A stretch of 64,000 nt of DNA from Chloroflexia bacterium SDU3-3 (GTDB taxonomy: Bacteria; Chloroflexota; Chloroflexia; Chloroflexales; Roseiflexaceae): NCBI GenBank assembly GCA_009268125.1, contig WBOU01000002.1:124001-188000 (forward strand), written 5' to 3'. Numbering within the stretch: position 1 is the stretch's first letter; each line of letters begins with the position of its first letter. Below the pieces are notes generated by a model. That model worked only from the letters and a program-made list of their open reading frames with translations, was not told the origin of the DNA and searched no databases. The position numbers and the translations under genes were made by a program. Shown piece after piece: positions 55,229-63,403 of the stretch.

Positions 55229-55603
55229 TTAGGAGGAACGTACTACCACAACACGCATGCGTGCATCGGCGTGAATAGTGCACATCAGATCAAATGTTCC
55301 AACATTAAAGAACTGCTGCTGAAATGTTTGGCCTGGCTCGATCTTGTAGGGGCCGATCTGCACCGCCTGCTGGTCGTCGTTGCGGATCACTAGGATGTCG
55401 CGCAGGCCGAGGGTCATGGTGATGGTGGATGGGAGGACATCGAGTGGCTGCCCAGCGGCGACACGCTGGATGGTGCCCTGCGGGATGACGTACTCGACCT
55501 TGCGATTGGCCTCGCGCTGCTGGTGGGTCTGCCAGCCGGTGGCGGCTGCCACGCAGGCGATCAGGAAGGCGCAGATGCCGATGAGTATGATTTTCCAGCT
55601 CAT
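55229..55603 (-). CDS. Membrane-anchored cupredoxin-like protein
   Basis: A 124-residue protein: one N-terminal TM helix (about 5-24), then a small beta-barrel. The end has CTIHADARM, the Cys-x2-His-x4-Met end of a type 1 copper site. The first His expected in the loop after IRNDD is replaced by Gln (DQQAVQIGPYKI), so the site is incomplete or binds copper differently. Last gene of the copper-delivery operon (54 bp after the PCuAC gene). It may pass Cu to cytochrome c oxidase or serve as an electron carrier; this is inferred from context. Confidence 0.75.
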   Translation of the reverse strand: MSWKIILIGICAFLIACVAAATGWQTHQQREANRKVEYVIPQGTIQRVAAGQPLDVLPSTITMTLGLRDILVIRNDDQQAVQIGPYKIEPGQTFQQQFFNVGTFDLMCTIHADARMRVVVVRSS

Positions 55604-55657
55604 AGATGTCCTCTCTCCACTTCGGGCAGGGCGGCGTGCGCCGCCCTGCCCTGCGGG

Positions 55658-56236
55658 CTACTTCTCGCGGATGGGGGCGGTGACCGTGACCTCGCCTGCG
55701 GTGGCGAAGGTGAGCTTGAGCGTGATGCTCTCGCCCGCCACCAGCGGCTTGGTGAGGCCGATCAGCATCAGGTGGTAGCTGCCGGGCTTCAGCGTGACGC
55801 TGCCGCCCGCCGGGATCTCTAGCCCGCCCTCGACGGGGCGCATAGACATCACGCCGTTTTCCTCGATCACATTGTGGACCTCGGCGGTCTTGGCGGCGTC
55901 GGTGCTGACGCTCACCAGCTTGTCGGCGGCGCTGCCGCTGTTGGCGATGACCATGTAGGCCGCGCCCATGCCGCCATCCATGTCGCCCATGCCGCCCGCC
56001 TCGGCGGTGGCCATGCTGCCCATGCCGCCCGCCTCGGCGGTGGCCATGCTGCCCATGCCGCCGCTCATCTGCGAGGCGCGCGCCCAGGGGCTGCTAATGC
56101 TGATCGCGCCTGCCTTCACATCGGCGGCGCTGGATGCGGCGGCGGTGCTGGCGGCTGGGGCGGTGGCGGTGCTGCTGCCACATGCGGCCAGGGCCAGGGC
56201 GAGCGCTGCCGTGGGCAGGATGGTGTGGAGTTTCAT
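55658..56236 (-). CDS. PCu(A)C copper chaperone lipoprotein with Met-rich insert
   Basis: A 192-residue lipoprotein (lipobox LAAC). The domain has the H-x10-M...H-x-M copper(I) motif: VHNVIEENGVMSM and YHLM. PCuAC proteins load copper into the CuA centre of cytochrome oxidase together with Sco. An unusual insert after SPWARASQM holds repeated GGMGSMATAEA and GGMGDMDGGMG units, Met/Gly-rich sequence likely to bind extra Cu(I). 36 bp downstream of the Sco gene, same strand. Confidence 0.93.
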   Translation of the reverse strand: MKLHTILPTAALALALAACGSSTATAPAASTAAASSAADVKAGAISISSPWARASQMSGGMGSMATAEAGGMGSMATAEAGGMGDMDGGMGAAYMVIANSGSAADKLVSVSTDAAKTAEVHNVIEENGVMSMRPVEGGLEIPAGGSVTLKPGSYHLMLIGLTKPLVAGESITLKLTFATAGEVTVTAPIREK

Positions 56237-56272
56237 GGGATCTGCCTTTCTGCTGAATCTATCGCGAAGAAA

Positions 56273-56866
56273 CTAGGAGTTGTTCACAAGGTAGCGGGTG
56301 TCGCTGGCGATGTCCTCGGATGTCACGCCGAATGGCATCATCGCCCGCCAGTTGCCGTCTTTGTCGATCACATAGATGAATGCCGAGTGGTCCATGGTGT
56401 ACTGCAGCTTCGAGTTCGGCAGCTCGCGGCGGATGGCGGTGACGCCGTACGACTTCATCACCGGCGCGATCTCCTCCTGGGTGCCGGTGAGGCCGATGAA
56501 GGTGGAGTCGTAGTTGTGGACGTAGGTGCCGATCTTCTGCTGGTTGTCGCGGGCGGGGTCGACGGTGATCAGGGCGACCTTGATCCGGTCGGCGTCGCCG
56601 CCGAGCTGCTTGCGGGCGGCGGCGATGTCGGCCAGGGTGGTGGGGCAGACATCGGGGCAGGATGTGAAGCCGAAGAACAGCAGCACCACATTGCCCTTCT
56701 GCTGGCTGAGCGTGAAGGGCTGGCCGTTCTGGTCGGTCAGGGTGAAGTCGGGCGCGGGCTTGGCTGGCTCGATCACCGTGCTGCGAAAGGTGTAGGGCTG
56801 GCCGCACGAGCTGAGGGCGAGCAGGCTAACCAGGGCGAGCAGGATCAGGGCGGGCATTCGTTTCAT
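56273..56866 (-). CDS. SCO1/SenC family copper metallochaperone
   Basis: A 197-residue lipoprotein (lipobox LSSC) with a thioredoxin-like fold. Copper ligands are TSCPDVCP and the later His (MDHSAFIYVID). Sco proteins reduce or load the CuA site of cytochrome c oxidase. Start: GAGG seven bases before this ATG; an ATG 12 codons earlier has no site. The CopC-CopD gene ends 59 bp upstream. Both Cys and the His are present, so it should be functional. Confidence 0.94.
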   Translation of the reverse strand: MKRMPALILLALVSLLALSSCGQPYTFRSTVIEPAKPAPDFTLTDQNGQPFTLSQQKGNVVLLFFGFTSCPDVCPTTLADIAAARKQLGGDADRIKVALITVDPARDNQQKIGTYVHNYDSTFIGLTGTQEEIAPVMKSYGVTAIRRELPNSKLQYTMDHSAFIYVIDKDGNWRAMMPFGVTSEDIASDTRYLVNNS

Positions 56867-56925
56867 AGTGTGTCCTCTTTTGGTGTGTGATACCGACGGC
56901 ACGGCTGGCGGCTCGCCTCGGGCGG

Positions 56926-58656
56926 CTAGGGCCGCGCGGCCTTGACAATGTCGGCCTGGAAGGTATGGCGGATGTCGTCGTACCCTGGGCGGCGCACGAT
57001 CACCTCGATCTGCCAGCGCCCGCCCATGGAGATGTAGCTGCCGCGCGCGGTGTAGCGGCCGTCGCCGCCCGGCTTCATCTCGGCCTGGATGGTGCCCATC
57101 TCCATGCCCACCATGGTGAAGTCGATCAGCACCGTGGCGGGCGCGGCATCCGCGCCCTGGCGGGTGTCGCGCACATCCACGGCGAACTCGTTCTCGCCGA
57201 TCTGCGCGGGCGCGACCTGGAGCCGGATGCTCGCGCCGTCGAGATCGGCGGTCTGGCTGATGCCGAGCTTGCTCTGCTCGGCCCAGGCGGCCTTGCTAGG
57301 GGCCACGCTGGTCATCGCGCCCACGGCCAGCAGCACCAGCGCGCCCAGGGCCAGCTCGCCCGCGATGCTGCGCCCGAAGCGGCGGGCCAGGCCCGTGCCG
57401 CCCTTGCGCAGCCCTGGCGAGAGCACCAGCAGGTTCCACGCCCCCAGCGCCAGCAGCAGCGCGAACAGCGCCAGCTTGGCGGCCAGCGCCCGCCCATAGG
57501 TGGTGTCGCGCAGCAGCGCGGGCTGGCCAATGTGCAGGAAGTAGCTGTAGGTGCCGCTGGCGGCCAGCACCAGCACGCAGGCCACGGCCAGCGCCGAGAA
57601 GCGCGGGATGAGCCTGCCCAGCGGCAGTGCGTGGTCTCTGCGCTCGCGCGCGCCCCACAGGGCCATGCCCAGCGGGGCCAGCCCGCCCACCCAGGCCACT
57701 GTGGCCGCGATGTGCAGCCAGTCGAGGGCGGTGGCCAGCGCCGCGCCCTGCGGCTCGGCGGCGGCGTGGCTGCCCAGGCTGAAGGTGAGCACCTGCGCGC
57801 CACCCAGGCCCAGGGCCAGCCACCACGGCCAGGCCGCGCCCGCGCCAGGGGCGGGCAGCCGCGTGGCCAGGGCCAGGGTGGCCAGCCCCAGCGCCGCGCG
57901 GGCCACCAGTAGCCCGCCGGTGTAGCTGCGCAGCAGCGCCGCCGCAGGCTGGCCCAGGGCCTGCCACGCGGGCACGCCCGCCGCCGTGGCCGCCTGATCG
58001 ATCAGGAAGACCACGGCGGCCAGCAGCCCGGCGGCGCTGCCCGCCACGATCAGTCGGCGCAGGTGCCTGCCAAACGACTGGTCGATCGCGGTGTAGTCGG
58101 CCTTTTGGTCGGCGGCGCTGGCCGCGCGGAAGGCGGGACGCCACACCAGCAGCGCGAAGGGCACCCCGCCCAGCGCCGCGACCAGGGCCAGCAGCCCCAT
58201 CCAGCGTGTGGCCGCGCTGCCCAGCGGTGGCGCGGCGGTGGCTGGCTCTACCGCGCCCGGCGGCGGGATGAGTGCAGCCTGCGCGACGGCCACGCCCACG
58301 CCGAACGGCACGCTGCCCTCGGTCACGTGCCCATCCACCGCCGAGCGAGCGCGCCAGAGCGCGGTGTAGGTGCCCTTGGGCAGGGTGCCCAGCGCCAGCC
58401 GCAGCGTGTGCGGGTCGGCAGGGTCGATGCTGCCGGGGCCTGCATCCAGCAGCGCGTTGCTGGAGTCGAAGAGCTGCACGCGCGAGAAGTCAGCGTCGAG
58501 CTGCTCGCTGAACTCCAGCACGATCTCGGCGGGGGCCTGATCGAGCGTGCTGCCCACGGCGGGCGTGGAGCGCACCAGCCCGGCGTGCGCCCACGCGGGC
58601 GTGGCCGTGGCCAGCAGGGCCAGCGCGACAATGGTGATGGCGAGAAACCTGCGCAT
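56926..58656 (-). CDS. CopC-CopD fusion, copper import/resistance protein
   Basis: A 576-residue fusion. Signal peptide, then a CopC domain: the N-terminal copper-binding His directly after cleavage (WAHAGLVRSTP), STLDQAPAEIVLEFSE, and DGHVTEGSVPF with the second His. A membrane CopD domain of about eight helices follows, including SHAAAEP and LDWLHIAATVAWVGGLAPL. A C-terminal YtkA-like beta domain (VLIDFTMVGMEMG) ends it. The YcnJ-type fusion imports copper in Bacillus. The gene begins 8 bp after the gene at 58665. Confidence 0.92.
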   Translation of the reverse strand: MRRFLAITIVALALLATATPAWAHAGLVRSTPAVGSTLDQAPAEIVLEFSEQLDADFSRVQLFDSSNALLDAGPGSIDPADPHTLRLALGTLPKGTYTALWRARSAVDGHVTEGSVPFGVGVAVAQAALIPPPGAVEPATAAPPLGSAATRWMGLLALVAALGGVPFALLVWRPAFRAASAADQKADYTAIDQSFGRHLRRLIVAGSAAGLLAAVVFLIDQAATAAGVPAWQALGQPAAALLRSYTGGLLVARAALGLATLALATRLPAPGAGAAWPWWLALGLGGAQVLTFSLGSHAAAEPQGAALATALDWLHIAATVAWVGGLAPLGMALWGARERRDHALPLGRLIPRFSALAVACVLVLAASGTYSYFLHIGQPALLRDTTYGRALAAKLALFALLLALGAWNLLVLSPGLRKGGTGLARRFGRSIAGELALGALVLLAVGAMTSVAPSKAAWAEQSKLGISQTADLDGASIRLQVAPAQIGENEFAVDVRDTRQGADAAPATVLIDFTMVGMEMGTIQAEMKPGGDGRYTARGSYISMGGRWQIEVIVRRPGYDDIRHTFQADIVKAARP

Positions 58657-58664
58657 GGCTGTGG

Positions 58665-59288
58665 CTAGGCCTGCTGGCCCTGGGCCTTGGCCGGCGCGGC
58701 CTGGGCCTTGGCCGGTGCCTTGCGCAGCAGCACAAACAGCGCCGCGATCAGCGCGATCGCGCCCACGGCAATGCCGGTGATCCCGATGGCGCGGGCCTGG
58801 GCCACCTGGTCGAGCAGATCTTGGCTGGTCGGCTCGGCGGCGGGGAAGGCCACCGTGGCCTTGGCGTTCACGTTGCCGAAGGTCTCGGGGCCGCTGGTGA
58901 GCGAGAGGTCCACTGGCGTGCCCTCGATGGTGCCGAAGATGCGCCAGGTGTAGGTGCCCGCCTTCGTTGGGATGACATCGGCGGTATACGCGCCATCCTG
59001 GCCCCACTGGGCGTGGATGGCGAACTCCTGCTTGCTGCCGCCGTAGGTCAGCTCGGCCTTGAGCGTGTCCTCTAGGTTCTTGACTGGCTGGCTGGTCTTC
59101 TCGTTGGTCACGCGCAGGTCAAGGCCGTTTGGCTCGCCCTGGTAGGCTGGCTCGTTCAGGAAGCCGATCACCAGCTCGTAGTCGCCCGCCTTCAGGTGGC
59201 CGTGGGCCGACGCGGTGGGCATGGCGATGGGCGCGAGCAGCGCGCCAGCAAGCACGGCCAGGGCCGCGATCCGGGTTGCGATCTTCAT
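58665..59288 (-). CDS. Exported membrane-anchored protein of the copper operon
   Basis: A 207-residue protein: signal peptide ending TASAH, an extracytoplasmic beta-sandwich-like domain (GDYELVIGFLNEPAYQGEPN, DGAYTADVIPTKAGTYTWRI) and a C-terminal TM helix (about 165-188) with an Ala/Lys/Gln-rich tail (KAPAKAQAAPAKAQGQQA). His residues right after cleavage (HGH) may bind metal. Strong ribosome-binding site (AAGGAG). It heads the five-gene copper unit. Chloroflexota relatives are uncharacterised, and a copper-binding role is inferred from its position. Confidence 0.72.
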   Translation of the reverse strand: MKIATRIAALAVLAGALLAPIAMPTASAHGHLKAGDYELVIGFLNEPAYQGEPNGLDLRVTNEKTSQPVKNLEDTLKAELTYGGSKQEFAIHAQWGQDGAYTADVIPTKAGTYTWRIFGTIEGTPVDLSLTSGPETFGNVNAKATVAFPAAEPTSQDLLDQVAQARAIGITGIAVGAIALIAALFVLLRKAPAKAQAAPAKAQGQQA

Positions 59289-59446
59289 CTCTTCTCTCCT
59301 TCGAAATACATCATTCGTTGTAAGGGCTGGTCGAGCGGCGCATGGCAGCAGATCGGCCATGGATCTTTTTTCCATGGGGATGCTGGCGCTCGTGCGCTGG
59401 GCCATCTTGGGGTACGCTGTGCATGCCCCGAGGTGCTGGGGTGATG

Positions 59447-59935
59447 TTAGGCTGCGAAGGCAGGTCGAATGATCGGAGGAGGCGAGAGCGGCTGGGGGCG
59501 GTGTTGGGCTTGGCGCAGCACCGGGGATAGGTTGGGGCGGGCGATGCTGGCCAGCACCAGCAGGATGACCACGGACAGCAGCAGCATCTCGTGGAAGGGC
59601 TGGCCGAAGCTGGTGGGGCAGTTTGGGGCGGCGCTGTTGGGGCTGCTGGCCATCCCGTGGCAGTTGGTGCCCACCGGGGCCACGCTGGCCAGATCGGGCG
59701 TGGCGCTGGCGTGGTGGTGGTGCATGGCTGTCATGCCGCTGGCGGTGCCCAGCATCTCGATGATCGCACAGTGGGCGACACAGGCCAGCGGCTCCAGCAG
59801 GCCGAGCGTGAGCACGACAAATAGGCTGGTCAGCGCCCCGCGCCGTCGCAGCCTGCCTGCTATTGGGTGCCAGATGCGGCACATGCGTGTCAGAAGCTCG
59901 CGCACACTCTTCTCAATGCTGGAAATATCTGCCAT
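59447..59935 (-). CDS. His/Cys-rich small membrane protein, start uncertain
   Basis: Up to 162 residues: an amphipathic basic N-terminus, one TM segment (LTSLFVVLTLGLLEPLACVAH), an external loop with CVAHC, MHHHHAS, CHGM and CPTSFGQ, and a second TM segment near the end. The clustered His/Cys/Met residues and its place upstream of the copper operon suggest copper sensing or binding. A consensus promoter lies so close that the ATG at 59935 would be just upstream of the transcript start. GTG at codon 12 or ATG at 59884 may be the real start. Confidence 0.55.
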   Translation of the reverse strand: MADISSIEKSVRELLTRMCRIWHPIAGRLRRRGALTSLFVVLTLGLLEPLACVAHCAIIEMLGTASGMTAMHHHHASATPDLASVAPVGTNCHGMASSPNSAAPNCPTSFGQPFHEMLLLSVVILLVLASIARPNLSPVLRQAQHRPQPLSPPPIIRPAFAA

Positions 59936-59964
59936 GTTGTACACGTTTGTGATAAATGTGTCAA
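59936..59964 (-). promoter_or_regulatory. Promoter TTGACA-17-TACAAC
   Basis: On the minus strand, consensus -35 TTGACA with a 17-bp spacer. Initiation near 59929 would serve the His/Cys-rich gene and possibly the copper operon behind it. Confidence 0.65.
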
Positions 59965-59995
59965 ATAACATGGGCGGCTATTGCCACAGCATGGC

Positions 59996-60030
59996 ACCAG
60001 CCCGCTATCCTGTTGCGATAGCGGGCTGGT
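59996..60030 (-). terminator. Hairpin after the dehydratase gene
   Basis: ACCAGCCCGCTATC and its perfect 14-bp complement around CTGTTGC, just beyond the stop of the gene at 60073. No T-run. Confidence 0.65.
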
Positions 60031-60072
60031 GTTAGGATTCAGCAGGCCACGTGAGGTGCGCAGATGCTCCGG

Positions 60073-61029
60073 CTAGGCCCACAGGCTGGACAGCACCTCG
60101 GGGTCGATGTTGCCGCCGGTGATGATCATGCCCACGCGGCGCGGCCCGGCGGGCAGTTTGCCCGCCATAGCGGCGGCCACCACCACCGCGCTGCTCGGCT
60201 CGACCACCAGCTTCATGCGCAGCAGCAGGAAGCGCAGCGCCGTGCGGATCTCGTCATCTGTCACCGTGAGCACCTGGGCCACGTGCGACTGGATGATCGG
60301 GAAGGTGATGTCGCCGGGCATCTGGGTGCGCAGGCCATCGGCGATGGTGCGGGGCGGCGGGATCTGGACCGGGTGGCCCGCCGCCAGCGACAGGGCCACG
60401 TCGTTGCCATCGGCTGGCTCGACCCCGAGCACCGGCATGTCCGGGCGCAGGCCGTGGGCCGCCAGCGCGCTGCCGCTGATCAGCCCGCCGCCGCCCACAG
60501 GTGTCACCAGGGCGTCGAGGTCGGGCACATCCTGGATGAGCTCCAGCGCGGCGGTGCCCGCCCCGGCCACGATGTGGGGGTGGTTGAAGGGCGGCACGAT
60601 CGGCGCGCCGCGCTGCTGGGCTACCCGCCCCGCCACCTCGTCGCGATCCTCGGTCATCCGGTCGTAGAACACCACCTCGGCCCCATAGGCGCGGGTGCCC
60701 TCCACCTTCACGGCGGGCGCGTCGCTAGGCATGCAGATGGTGGCCTGCACGCCCAGCAGCTGCGCGGCCAGCGCCACGCCCTGGGCGTGATTGCCCGACG
60801 AGAAGGCCACCACGCTGCGGCAACCCTCCAGGCGGCTGATGGTGTTGTAGGCCCCGCGAAACTTGAACGCGCCGCCGCGCTGGAAGTTTTCGCACTTCAG
60901 CACGATCTCCAGGCCAGTGGCCTGGTTGAGCGAGCGCGAGGTGAAGATGGGCGTGCGGTGGGCGATGCCCTTGAGCCTATCGGCGGCATCCTGCACCGCC
61001 GCGAAATCGACCGAATCGACCAGCGTCAT
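60073..61029 (-). CDS. PLP-dependent threonine dehydratase/serine racemase-like enzyme
   Basis: A 318-residue fold-type II PLP enzyme. GGAFKFRGAYN holds the Schiff-base Lys, SSGNHAQGVALAA binds the PLP phosphate environment, VGGGGLISG is the Gly loop, and a Ser near the C-terminus (ITGGN region) contacts the ring. There is no ACT domain, so it is the short catabolic/racemase type: threonine or serine deamination, hydroxyaspartate ammonia-lyase or serine racemisation. It starts 4 bp after the DinB gene; a second enzyme of the family is at 61539, so the three may be one unit. Confidence 0.9.
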   Translation of the reverse strand: MTLVDSVDFAAVQDAADRLKGIAHRTPIFTSRSLNQATGLEIVLKCENFQRGGAFKFRGAYNTISRLEGCRSVVAFSSGNHAQGVALAAQLLGVQATICMPSDAPAVKVEGTRAYGAEVVFYDRMTEDRDEVAGRVAQQRGAPIVPPFNHPHIVAGAGTAALELIQDVPDLDALVTPVGGGGLISGSALAAHGLRPDMPVLGVEPADGNDVALSLAAGHPVQIPPPRTIADGLRTQMPGDITFPIIQSHVAQVLTVTDDEIRTALRFLLLRMKLVVEPSSAVVVAAAMAGKLPAGPRRVGMIITGGNIDPEVLSSLWA

Positions 61030-61033
61030 TGCG

Positions 61034-61510
61034 CTATTTCTCCTTCGCCTGGGCCACGGTCTTCTCGATCTGATCGTGGTGGAGGTAGTCGTGCTTGGAC
61101 ATGATGCCGATGGCCTGCGAGAGCGTGATGATGCCGTAGGTGGGGTGCACGCCGGTGCGCTCCAGGTGCAGCGGCTTCAGGCCGCGCAGGAACTCGATGG
61201 TCTGCTCGCGAGCCTCGCTGAAGGTGCCCAGCAGCCCGGACAGCTGCTTCTGCTGGTAGCTGCGCTGGCGCACCAGTTCGTCGACATCGAACCGCTGCAG
61301 CGTGGGCTGCTCGGCGGCCAGCATCTGCTGGAAGCGCCCGGTCCAGATGCCCTCGATATCGATCAGGTGGCCCACATTTTCGATCACCGACCACTCGCCC
61401 TCGGGCTTGAAGCGCAGGGTAGTATCATCGAGCGGCCTAGTGAGGTCGCGCAGGACGGCGGGGAAGGCGGCGAGCAGGTCGAGCACGGGTGCGATCTCGG
61501 ACTGAGTCAT
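61034..61510 (-). CDS. DinB-family protein
   Basis: A 158-residue four-helix DinB/YfiT-like protein. The metal-binding His set is visible: NVGHLID on helix 2 and HDYLHHDQI near the end. GEWSVIENVGHL is a typical DinB start. These are putative metal-dependent enzymes, some thiol transferases; substrate unknown. AAGGAG seven bases before the chosen ATG. It sits between two PLP dehydratase genes on the same strand, 4 bp from the downstream one. Confidence 0.88.
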   Translation of the reverse strand: MTQSEIAPVLDLLAAFPAVLRDLTRPLDDTTLRFKPEGEWSVIENVGHLIDIEGIWTGRFQQMLAAEQPTLQRFDVDELVRQRSYQQKQLSGLLGTFSEAREQTIEFLRGLKPLHLERTGVHPTYGIITLSQAIGIMSKHDYLHHDQIEKTVAQAKEK

Positions 61511-61538
61511 AGGTTTTCTCCTTCTTTGGGGGTGCGGG

Positions 61539-62495
61539 CTACCGCTGGTAGCTGGTGAACACTGGCTCCGCCGCAGCATTGCCGCCGCAGATCAGAGCCA
61601 CCGGGGCATGGTACGCTGCAAGATCCAGACCCGCCTGGATGGCCGCCACCACCGCCGCGCCAGCTGGCTCCACCAGCTGGTTGGCCTCGGCCCATAGCCA
61701 GCGCATGCCCGCGACCATCTGGGCATCCTCCACTAGCACCACCTCATCCACGTACTGGCGGGTCAGGGCCAGGGTGCGTTCGCTCACCGCGCGCGGCGCG
61801 AGCGTGTCGGCGATGGTGTGGGTGGCGGGCAGCTCGCGCACGCGCCCGGCCTGGAGCGCCGCGCTCATGGATGCCGCGCCCACCGGCTCGACGCCGATGA
61901 TGCGCACGTGGGGCCGCAGCTGCTTGATCGCGGCGGACAGGCCGCTGATCAGGCCGCCGCCGCCGATGGCCACCACCACGCAGTCAAGCTCGGGCAGGTC
62001 ATCCAGCAGCTCCAGGCCGAGCGTGCCGGTGCCCTCCAGGGTGCGCTGGGCGTCGAAGGGGTGGATGTACGGGCTGCCCTGGGCTTGGGCGTGGGCCATG
62101 GCCTGCTGGTGGGCGTCGTCCCAGTTGCGCCCGTAGGGCACCACCTGCGCGCCCCAGGCCGCGATCCTGGCCACGCGGTCGGCGCTGGCCTGCTCGGGCA
62201 GGTAGATTGTGGCGGGCAGGCCCAGCCTGCTGGCGGCGTAGGCCACCGCCACACCGTGGTTGCCGCCCGAGGCCGCGACCACGCCGCGCTGGCGCTGCTC
62301 GGGGGCGAGCTGGAGCAGGTGGTTGAACGCGCCGCGCGCCTTGAACGAGCCGCTGACCTGCAGATTCTCCAGCTTCAGCCGCAGGTTGGGCGGCATGTCG
62401 CCGCGCAGGGCTGGCAGGGGCAGCAGCGGCGTGTGGCGAGTGTGGGGCGCGATGCGGCTGCGGGCCGCCTCGATGCTGGCGAGATCGAGGCTCAT
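61539..62495 (-). CDS. PLP-dependent threonine dehydratase-like enzyme
   Basis: A 318-residue fold-type II PLP enzyme, a distant paralogue of the one at 60073 (same length and layout). VSGSFKARGAFNHL holds the catalytic Lys, ASGGNHGVAVAYAA the phosphate loop, IGGGGLISGLSAAI the Gly loop, and ICGGN the C-terminal contact. The PLP loop is SGGNHG here versus SSGNHA in the paralogue, so substrates may differ. The ATG overlaps the stop of an 11-codon leader frame (ATGA), implying coupled translation. Confidence 0.88.
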   Translation of the reverse strand: MSLDLASIEAARSRIAPHTRHTPLLPLPALRGDMPPNLRLKLENLQVSGSFKARGAFNHLLQLAPEQRQRGVVAASGGNHGVAVAYAASRLGLPATIYLPEQASADRVARIAAWGAQVVPYGRNWDDAHQQAMAHAQAQGSPYIHPFDAQRTLEGTGTLGLELLDDLPELDCVVVAIGGGGLISGLSAAIKQLRPHVRIIGVEPVGAASMSAALQAGRVRELPATHTIADTLAPRAVSERTLALTRQYVDEVVLVEDAQMVAGMRWLWAEANQLVEPAGAAVVAAIQAGLDLAAYHAPVALICGGNAAAEPVFTSYQR

Positions 62496-62527
62496 AGCCG
62501 GGCCTTGGACATGGGGTCGTTCGTCAT
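62492..62527 (-). CDS. Possible 11-residue leader peptide coupled to the dehydratase gene
   Basis: ATG with AAAGGG seven to eight bases upstream opens the frame MTNDPMSKARL, whose TGA overlaps the ATG of the dehydratase gene. The peptide has no run of Thr or Ile, so classical attenuation is not suggested. Translational coupling is. It could be chance, because the site also lies within reach of the main start. Confidence 0.35.
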   Translation of the reverse strand: MTNDPMSKARL

Positions 62528-62577
62528 AGCGTGCCCTTTCCTGGTGCAGATGGGTTGTTGGCGCAACGCGATTGTAG

Positions 62578-62641
62578 CAAAAAAAGCCCCAGCGTCAGCC
62601 CGCCCCACGACGGAATGTGCAGGGCGGGCTGACGCTGGGGC
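62578..62641 (-). terminator. Strong intrinsic terminator
   Basis: On the minus strand GCCCCAGCGTCAGCCCGCC and its complement form an 18-19 bp stem with a long loop, followed by seven T. It ends the channel gene at 62653. Confidence 0.92.
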
Positions 62642-62652
62642 GGGCTGTGGTG

Positions 62653-63348
62653 TTAGGCGCTGCGCGGCTGCAGCAGGTGCCGGAACGAGGCCAGCGGCAT
62701 GGCGTAGAGCAGGCCCAGCAGTATGTAGCACGCCAGGCTCACCTCCACATTCCAGAAGGCCACCAGCGTGACCAAAAAGTACAGCACAGGCCCAAACATA
62801 AACGAGTGCCTGAGCGCGCGCAGATGCACCGGGTTGCTCTTGCGATCGACCAGATTGGACGGGCCGGTGGCGTAGACCCAGATCAGGTTGAAGAACACAC
62901 CGCCGATCGTCAGCACGCCGCCATACACCACCGCCGCCGTCTGCTCCTCGGGGCGCTGGATGTATTCGCCCAGCAGGGCCGAGGCGAACGGGATGGCCGC
63001 GATCCAGAACAGAAAGAGCAGATTGATCAGCAGGAACATATGATCGGTGCGCTTGATGTGGGCGAACATGGTGTGGTGGTTGGCCCATGTCACGCCGATG
63101 ATCATAAAGCTGACGATAAAGCTCAGGTATGACGGCCACTGGTTCAGCAGCGCCATGGTCAGCGCGGCGTTGCCGCCCTCCTCCACATGGGGCACCTTGA
63201 TCTCAAGCACCAGCAGCGTGATCACGATCGCGATCACCGCATCGCTAAAGGCCACAAGGCGCTCCGCCGAGGGCGTGCGCTTTTCCGAGTCTTCCACATC
63301 CTCGACATAGGTGGACAGAATCCGCGAGCTTTTGTGCCTGATGGTCAT
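62653..63348 (-). CDS. TMEM175-family (DUF1211) predicted potassium channel
   Basis: A 231-residue membrane protein with about six TM helices. Helix 1 carries the hallmark RLVAFSDAVIAIVITLLVLE (R-x3-FSD), which lines the ion pathway in bacterial TMEM175 channels. There is a single repeat, so it would form a tetramer. WANHH in helix 3 is also typical. GGAG lies before the ATG, and a strong terminator follows. A second FSD repeat is not present. Confidence 0.92.
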   Translation of the reverse strand: MTIRHKSSRILSTYVEDVEDSEKRTPSAERLVAFSDAVIAIVITLLVLEIKVPHVEEGGNAALTMALLNQWPSYLSFIVSFMIIGVTWANHHTMFAHIKRTDHMFLLINLLFLFWIAAIPFASALLGEYIQRPEEQTAAVVYGGVLTIGGVFFNLIWVYATGPSNLVDRKSNPVHLRALRHSFMFGPVLYFLVTLVAFWNVEVSLACYILLGLLYAMPLASFRHLLQPRSA

Positions 63349-63403
63349 GAACGCTCCTTCTCTGCTCTGGATGGCGGTGCGGTGGTATCGGCGCTGCCCG
63401 TGC

